Shown here piece after piece: positions 5,494 to 8,412 of a DNA stretch of 8,412 nucleotides. Where the stretch lies: contig CAUDRX010000094.1 of the NCBI GenBank assembly GCA_958451915.1, positions 1 to 8,412 of the forward strand. The letters run 5' to 3'. This DNA is from an uncultured Peptococcaceae bacterium (GTDB lineage: Bacteria > Bacillota > Peptococcia > Peptococcales > Peptococcaceae). The number at the start of each line of letters is the position of its first letter. Position 1 is the first letter of the stretch. The position numbers were made by a program, and so were the translations under genes. The notes under the pieces were generated by a model. That model saw only the letters and a list, made by a program, of their open reading frames with translations, did not search any database and was not told the origin of the DNA.

Positions 5494-8265
5494 ATGCTGC
5501 AACTGAGAGATCTGCGCAAGACCTATACCACCGGCGATTTCACCCAGGTCGCGCTGGGCGGCGTTTCCCTCGACCTGCGCGACAACGAGTTCGTTGCCAT
5601 ATTGGGCCCGTCCGGCTCCGGCAAGACGACCCTTTTGAACATCATCGGCGGTCTCGACCGCTACGAGAGCGGCGACCTCATCATCAACGGTGTTTCCACC
5701 AGGCAGTACAAGGACCGCGACTGGGACGCCTACCGCAACCACACCATCGGCTTCGTTTTTCAGAGCTATAACCTCATCGGCCACCAGAGCGTGCTCGCCA
5801 ATGTCGAGCTGGCGCTGACGATCAGCGGGGTCTCCAAATGGGAGCGCCGCCGCCGCGCCAGGGAAGCGCTGGAGCAGGTCGGTCTGGGTGACCACATCCA
5901 CAAGCGCCCGAACCAGCTCTCCGGCGGGCAGATGCAGCGTGTCGCCATCGCCCGCGCCCTCGTCAACGATCCGCGCATCGTTCTCGCAGACGAGCCGACC
6001 GGTGCGCTCGACAGCGAGACCAGTGTGCAGATCATGGAGCTTCTCAAGGAAGTGGCACGTGACCGCCTCGTCGTCATGGTCACGCATAACCCCGAGCTCG
6101 CCGAACAGTATGCCACCCGCATCGTCCGTCTCAAGGACGGCGTCATCACCGACGACACCGATCCCGTGTCGCCGGAAGAGGTCGATGGTGATCTGCCCGT
6201 GCACAAGAACCTCGGCCGCGCTTCGATGAGCTTTTTCACATCGCTCTCGCTCTCTTTCAAAAACCTCTGGACCAAGAAGGCGCGCACCCTGCTCACCGCC
6301 TTTGCCGGTTCCATCGGCATCATCGGCATTGCCCTCATCCTTTCGCTTTCCACAGGCGTCAACGAATATATCAGCAACATCCAGCGTGACGCCATGAACG
6401 CCTATCCGATCATCATCAACGCCGAGACCGTTGACATGTCCAGTCTCATGAGCTCCGCCGGGCTTATGGCCAGCGAAGCCGCCGAGATCGACCAGGACCG
6501 CGACAAGGTCTACGCCGACAACGGCATGCTCGAGATGGATGCCAATATGAACGCTTCCATCACCGAGAATGACCTCACTTCTTTCAAAAACTATCTCGAC
6601 GATCCGGACAGCGACATCCGCCAATACCTTGGCGAAAACGGCGTTGTCTACACCTATAATGTCGATTTCGACGTTTACAGCACCGATCCGGAGGGCGCCA
6701 TCATCAACACCAACCGCGACACCAAGACCTCCATGGACGAGATGGAAAACGCCCGGTCCGATGTGGAGAATTCTGAGATCGCCGTCAATATGAACCCAAT
6801 GCTCGCCGGTTCCACCGTGGGGGCCGAGAACTTCGACGAGATCATCCCCGGTGCTGACGACACCCTCATCAGCCCGGTCGTCACCGACAGTTATGATGTT
6901 GTCGCCGGCAGATGGCCGGAAGCATACAACGAAGTCGTGCTCGTCCTCGACGACAAGAACAGCATCCAGAGCTCGGTGCTCTATCAGCTCGGACTCATCA
7001 GCGACGAGCAGTATGACGGCATCCTCGATGCCCTTGAAGCCGGGGAAGAGGCCGAGACCCCATCCTGGTCCTATGAGGATGTCATGCAGAAGCAGTTCCG
7101 TCTCGTGCCCGCCTGCAACTATTATGTGGACGACGGAGACGGCACCTTTACCGATGTGCGTGACGATGTGAGCTACCAGCAGCAGCTGTACGACGGCGGC
7201 ATCCCCCTCACCGTCAGCGGCGTCATCCGCCCGAAGGACGGCAGTGAGAACGCCTCCATCCAGGCAAGCGTCGCCTATACCCGCGCTCTCACCGACCACC
7301 TCATCACCCTGACCGACCAGAGCCCTGTCGTCACCGCTCAGGAAGCCACGCCAGAGATCAATGTGCTCAACGGCGTCGAGTTCACCGCCAGCGATGACGC
7401 CGCCAAGGCCGCCGATGCCACCGCCTACATGCAGAATCTCGGCGTCAGCGAAAAAGCTTCCATCTACGCCATGATGATGGTCTCCATGGCCCAGCAGAAC
7501 GGCAGCGCAGAAGGCGGCGACATGAGCACCATGGCCGCCATGGGCAGCATGGGCGACGAGACCAGCGCCGCAGCCGCTCTCGATGCCTGGCTGGCCAGCA
7601 GCCCGGATCAGGCCGTGCTCGTTGATTTCTACGACCAGTATCTCGGCGATGTCACCTATGAGGATAACCTTACCGACTTTGGCAAGGTCAGCCTCGATGC
7701 GCCATATTCCATCAGCATCTACACCGATACCTTCGAGGATAAGGAAGGCGTTATCACCGCGATCGAGAACTACAACGCCGACCGTCCGGAAGATGAGCAG
7801 ATCGTGTATACCGACTACGTTGCGCTGCTCACCAGCTCGCTGACCAGCATGGTCAACGTCGTCACCTATGTGCTCATCGCCTTTGTCGCCGTCTCTCTCA
7901 TCGTCAGCTGCATCATGATCGGCATCATCACCCACATTTCCGTGCTCGAGCGCACCAAGGAGATCGGCATCCTGCGCGCCATCGGCGCCTCCAGGCGCAA
8001 CATCTCTCAGGTCTTTAACGCCGAGACCCTCATCATCGGTCTCTGCTCCGGCGCCCTCGGCGTCGGCCTGTCCGTTGCGCTCACCTATCCGATCAATGCC
8101 GTCCTGCACCAGCTTATCGAGAACACCAGCGTCACCGTTTTCCTGCCGCCGGTCGCAGGCGCCATCCTCGTTCTCATCAGCGTCATCATCACCATGCTCG
8201 GCGGTATGATCCCAGCCCGCAAGGCCGCCAAGAAAGATCCCGTCATCGCCCTGCGGACCGAATGA
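5494..8265 (+). CDS. MacB/FtsX-type ABC exporter, fused ATPase and permease with large outer domain
   Basis: This 923-residue inner-membrane protein carries both halves of a MacB-like (type VII) ABC transporter; such systems couple ATP hydrolysis in the cytosol to movement of an outer domain. Residues 1-220 are the ATPase: Walker A GPSGSGKT (38-45), Q-loop Q90, signature LSGGQ (142-146), Walker B IVLADE (162-167) with catalytic E167, and switch His198. All key residues are intact. A first membrane helix at about 266-287 is followed by an outer domain of almost 500 residues (about 290-785), then three helices (about 786-812, 842-868, 885-905). The FtsX-type loop ERTKEIGILRAIGASRRNI (819-837) and the C-terminal PARKAAKKDPVIALR are classic. 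The outer domain is about twice that of E. coli MacB. It contains a Met- and Ala-rich stretch at 640-700. No MacA- or TolC-like partner is in the window. Substrate is unknown; peptide, lipoprotein or antibiotic export are the usual options. Confidence 0.92.
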   Translation: MLQLRDLRKTYTTGDFTQVALGGVSLDLRDNEFVAILGPSGSGKTTLLNIIGGLDRYESGDLIINGVSTRQYKDRDWDAYRNHTIGFVFQSYNLIGHQSVLANVELALTISGVSKWERRRRAREALEQVGLGDHIHKRPNQLSGGQMQRVAIARALVNDPRIVLADEPTGALDSETSVQIMELLKEVARDRLVVMVTHNPELAEQYATRIVRLKDGVITDDTDPVSPEEVDGDLPVHKNLGRASMSFFTSLSLSFKNLWTKKARTLLTAFAGSIGIIGIALILSLSTGVNEYISNIQRDAMNAYPIIINAETVDMSSLMSSAGLMASEAAEIDQDRDKVYADNGMLEMDANMNASITENDLTSFKNYLDDPDSDIRQYLGENGVVYTYNVDFDVYSTDPEGAIINTNRDTKTSMDEMENARSDVENSEIAVNMNPMLAGSTVGAENFDEIIPGADDTLISPVVTDSYDVVAGRWPEAYNEVVLVLDDKNSIQSSVLYQLGLISDEQYDGILDALEAGEEAETPSWSYEDVMQKQFRLVPACNYYVDDGDGTFTDVRDDVSYQQQLYDGGIPLTVSGVIRPKDGSENASIQASVAYTRALTDHLITLTDQSPVVTAQEATPEINVLNGVEFTASDDAAKAADATAYMQNLGVSEKASIYAMMMVSMAQQNGSAEGGDMSTMAAMGSMGDETSAAAALDAWLASSPDQAVLVDFYDQYLGDVTYEDNLTDFGKVSLDAPYSISIYTDTFEDKEGVITAIENYNADRPEDEQIVYTDYVALLTSSLTSMVNVVTYVLIAFVAVSLIVSCIMIGIITHISVLERTKEIGILRAIGASRRNISQVFNAETLIIGLCSGALGVGLSVALTYPINAVLHQLIENTSVTVFLPPVAGAILVLISVIITMLGGMIPARKAAKKDPVIALRTE

Positions 8266-8284
8266 TGACACCGCTCTTATCACC

Positions 8285-8308
8285 AAAGCCCCGTCAGGGG
8301 CTTTTTTT
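8285..8308 (+). terminator. Rho-independent terminator of the ABC exporter gene
   Basis: AAAGCCCC (8285-8292) pairs with GGGGCTTT (8297-8304) around a GTCA loop, with seven T at 8302-8308. It begins 20 bases after the ABC exporter stop codon. Confidence 0.92.
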
Positions 8309-8370
8309 ATTTCGCGTGTCGCATGGGGGCGGGGAGGTCCCCTTTCAGGGGGGCAGCGGGGTCTCGCATG
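8309..8370 (+). other. G-rich intergenic stretch with four G-tracts
   Basis: Runs of 5, 4, 6 and 4 G lie at 8325-8329, 8331-8334, 8348-8353 and 8358-8361. The segment can fold as short GC hairpins (GGGGA with TCCCC at 8331-8342, or CCCC with GGGG at 8339-8351) or, less certainly, as a G-quadruplex with one long middle loop. GGGGAGGT at 8331-8338 looks like a ribosome site, but no start codon follows at a usable distance. Confidence 0.3.
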
Positions 8371-8412
8371 AAACGTCGTCACATGTTCAGGCGGCGTTTT
8401 TTCTTTGCCTGC
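8368..8412 (+). CDS. Possible start of a gene running off the right edge
   Basis: From ATG 8368 the frame stays open to the window end and reads MKRRHMFRRRFFFAC. A very basic start running into a hydrophobic stretch resembles the beginning of a signal peptide or membrane helix. The same frame is open back to an ATG at 8323. The ribosome site is poor (GGGG at 8358-8361, 6 bases upstream) and no promoter is evident between the ABC terminator and this point. Only 15 codons are visible, so this may be chance. Confidence 0.2.
   Translation, partial: MKRRHMFRRRFFFAC
8371..8402 (+). terminator. Possible second terminator-like hairpin
   Basis: AAACGTCG (8371-8378) can pair with CGGCGTTT (8392-8399), one pair being G-U, around a 13-base loop, and six T follow from 8397. 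The stem is weaker and the loop larger than in the other terminators of this window. The same bases can also be read as the start of a gene (8368 onward), and the two readings compete. Confidence 0.35.

Noticed and set aside
5422..8382. A 986-codon open frame on the minus strand opposite the ABC exporter
   Set aside because: It is fully antisense to a gene with all ABC motifs. Its product is low-complexity (rich in Asp, Gly, Val, His) with no recognisable domain, and GC-rich third positions on the plus strand remove stop codons from the opposite frame.
1..8412. CRISPR array, tRNA, rRNA, insertion sequence or phage genes
   Set aside because: No regularly spaced direct repeats, tRNA-like cloverleaf, rRNA signature, transposase motif or terminal inverted repeats with target duplications were seen by reading both strands.

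Overview
This window carries six well-supported protein genes, plus the possible first codons of a seventh at the right edge. It looks like ordinary chromosome of a bacterium from the Firmicutes (Bacillota). The clues are an exported Ig-like protein ending in a copper-amine-oxidase-N-type domain, a single-chain MacB/FtsX-type ABC exporter with a very large outer domain, strong AGGAGG ribosome sites, consensus sigma-70/SigA-type promoters, and compact GC hairpin-plus-T-run terminators. The GC-rich codon use of most genes and the stalk-domain surface protein would fit a Negativicutes-like gut anaerobe. That placement is inference; no rRNA or other phylogenetic marker is present.

Layout, left to right. 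(1) Positions 1-2230 (+) hold a large secreted surface protein, cut at its 5' end by the window, followed by a UUCG-capped terminator. (2) Positions 2337-2940 (+) hold a self-contained DinJ/YafQ-type toxin-antitoxin operon with a near-consensus promoter and a 1-base stop/start overlap. (3) A long hairpin at 2972-3012 can end transcription from both sides. (4) Positions 3016-4257 (-) hold a type II (MOFRL) glycerate kinase. (5) Divergent from it, 4365-4722 (+) holds a strong promoter, a very acidic 77-residue protein made of two repeats each with a CX15C spacing, and a strong terminator. I do not recognise this protein, and it is the most interesting object here. (6) Positions 4740-5432 (+) hold a metallo-beta-lactamase-fold hydrolase whose ribosome site begins 4 bases after that terminator's T-run. 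(7) Positions 5453-8308 (+) hold an extended -10 promoter, a 923-residue ATPase-permease fusion and a terminator. (8) The last 100 bases are G-rich, with a second terminator-like hairpin that overlaps a possible gene start.

The genes do not form one pathway. Each unit has its own promoter or terminator, so the window reads as a row of small independent transcription units. The only plausible functional links are read-through from the acidic protein gene into the hydrolase gene, and the close spacing of the hydrolase and the ABC exporter. I found no CRISPR array, tRNA, rRNA, insertion sequence or phage gene. The longest stretch without a gene is the 187-base divergent promoter region at 4258-4444.
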